Shown here: in pieces, positions 63,670 through 64,000 of the stretch
Layout: every line of letters starts with the position of its first letter
Numbering within the stretch: position 1 is the stretch's first letter
Origin: Erythrobacter sp.
GTDB lineage: Bacteria; Pseudomonadota; Alphaproteobacteria; Sphingomonadales; Sphingomonadaceae
Direction of reading: 5' to 3'
DNA: 64,000 nt
NCBI GenBank assembly: GCA_009993635.1
Contig: JAACTC010000006.1
Location: 62,001 to 126,000, forward strand
Program-made: the position numbers and the translations under genes
Notes under the pieces: generated by a model
The model's input: the letters and a program-made list of their open reading frames with translations, nothing else
What the model was told of the DNA's origin: nothing
Database searches by the model: none

Positions 63670-64000
63670 CTGTCCTTATCCTTGTCGAAGAGCAATGTGC
63701 GAAGGCCCGCTGTTTCCCGTGTCAGGAAAGGGTTGCGGCGCGTAAGCGCGAGCAGCAGGCCGAAGCCCATGCATACCGCGATCGTGGAGGAGCCGCCATA
63801 GCTGACCAGCGGCAAGGTCATCCCTTTCGACGGGAACAGCGCGAGATTGACCAGGATGTTGATGAAGGCCTGGCCGCCCAGCTGCGCGGTCAGGCCCGCC
63901 GCAGCGAGCAGCGCGAAGTAATTCTCCTCGCTCGCCACGCGCACCAGCACGCGCAGCACGATGGCGAAGAACAGCAGCACGATGCCGCCACAGGCAAGCA
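63666..64000 (-). CDS. ftsW: FtsW lipid II polymerase, 3' end only
   Basis: C-terminal 110 or so residues of a SEDS-family protein; the gene continues past the right edge of the window. The visible part has membrane helices and the SEDS signature LTAQLGGQAFINILVNLALFP, and SYGGSSTIAVCMGFGLLLAL. Placement before murG is the standard order. N-terminus and start are outside. Confidence 0.93.
   Translation of the reverse strand, partial: LACGGIVLLFFAIVLRVLVRVASEENYFALLAAAGLTAQLGGQAFINILVNLALFPSKGMTLPLVSYGGSSTIAVCMGFGLLLALTRRNPFLTRETAGLRTLLFDKDKDR

Overview
The window is a contiguous, gene-dense (about 65% G+C by eye) piece of an alphaproteobacterial chromosome. Gene content points to Sphingomonadales, most likely the Erythrobacteraceae (Erythrobacter/Porphyrobacter/Qipengyuania type). 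The signs are a chvI-chvG-rapZ-EIIA-HPr locus, a serC-serA-hisZ block, the sulfur operon cobA-DUF2849-cysI-DUF934-cysH, a paired DUF1800/DUF1501 export locus, EcfG-type promoters, and protein variants typical of the group. The placement is my inference from synteny and protein style, not from a search. I see no integron, insertion sequence, prophage, CRISPR array or defence island; this is core chromosome with small accessory inserts.

Layout. 40-4118 (+): two-component system ChvI/ChvG, then RapZ, a mannose-type EIIA and HPr; the HPr kinase gene expected between chvG and rapZ is absent. 4159-8236: an rRNA methyltransferase, DUF1993, an SH3 lipoprotein, RmuC and a 17-cysteine copper-storage-like protein. 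8358-13286: def and recR (-), divergent from fmt, a lipoprotein, truA and a zinc-type dehydrogenase. 13394-20155: asparaginase, tRNA-Val, an FAD monooxygenase, a TlpA-like thioredoxin, then argH, a small LptM-like lipoprotein, lysA and a siroheme synthase. 20165-32549: a winged-helix regulator, purA, DUF1800, DUF1501, an aldo/keto reductase, DUF1622, DUF5694, hisZ, serA and serC. 32735-39807: a GT4 glycosyltransferase, two tandem membrane paralogues, rarA, DUF429, a TM2 protein, tRNA-Thr, cardiolipin synthase and queF. 39946-48429 (+): a membrane-anchored Pro/Thr-rich protein, sulfurtransferase, metC, an MscS channel, then the sulfate-assimilation operon. 48500-53233 (-): an SDR protein, obgE, tRNA-Ala, a polyproline lipoprotein, a Bax-inhibitor-1 protein and a YbjN protein. 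53389-64000 (-): a TPR-SPOR protein, then ftsZ, ftsA, ftsQ, ddl, murB, murC, murG and the 3' end of ftsW, i.e. the division/cell-wall cluster read leftwards.

How the parts work together. The right end is a tightly overlapped peptidoglycan/divisome operon (ATGA or TAATG junctions between most genes), with a SPOR-domain gene appended after ftsZ. The 44.5-48.4 kb operon takes adenylylsulfate to sulfide and supplies the siroheme precursor; the dehydrogenase/chelatase half of siroheme synthesis lies 25 kb away behind lysA. serC and serA give serine, and sulfurtransferase and MetC handle sulfur amino acids.

No stretch longer than about 250 bp lacks a gene. Intergenic DNA is enriched in palindromic repeats of at least four kinds, mostly at gene ends. 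The most interesting regulatory signal is a pair of EcfG-type promoters (GGAAC-N17-CGTT) that drive the convergent aldo/keto reductase and DUF1622 genes. I did not find a clear, wholly new multi-gene system; the best candidates for unexplained biology are listed as findings.
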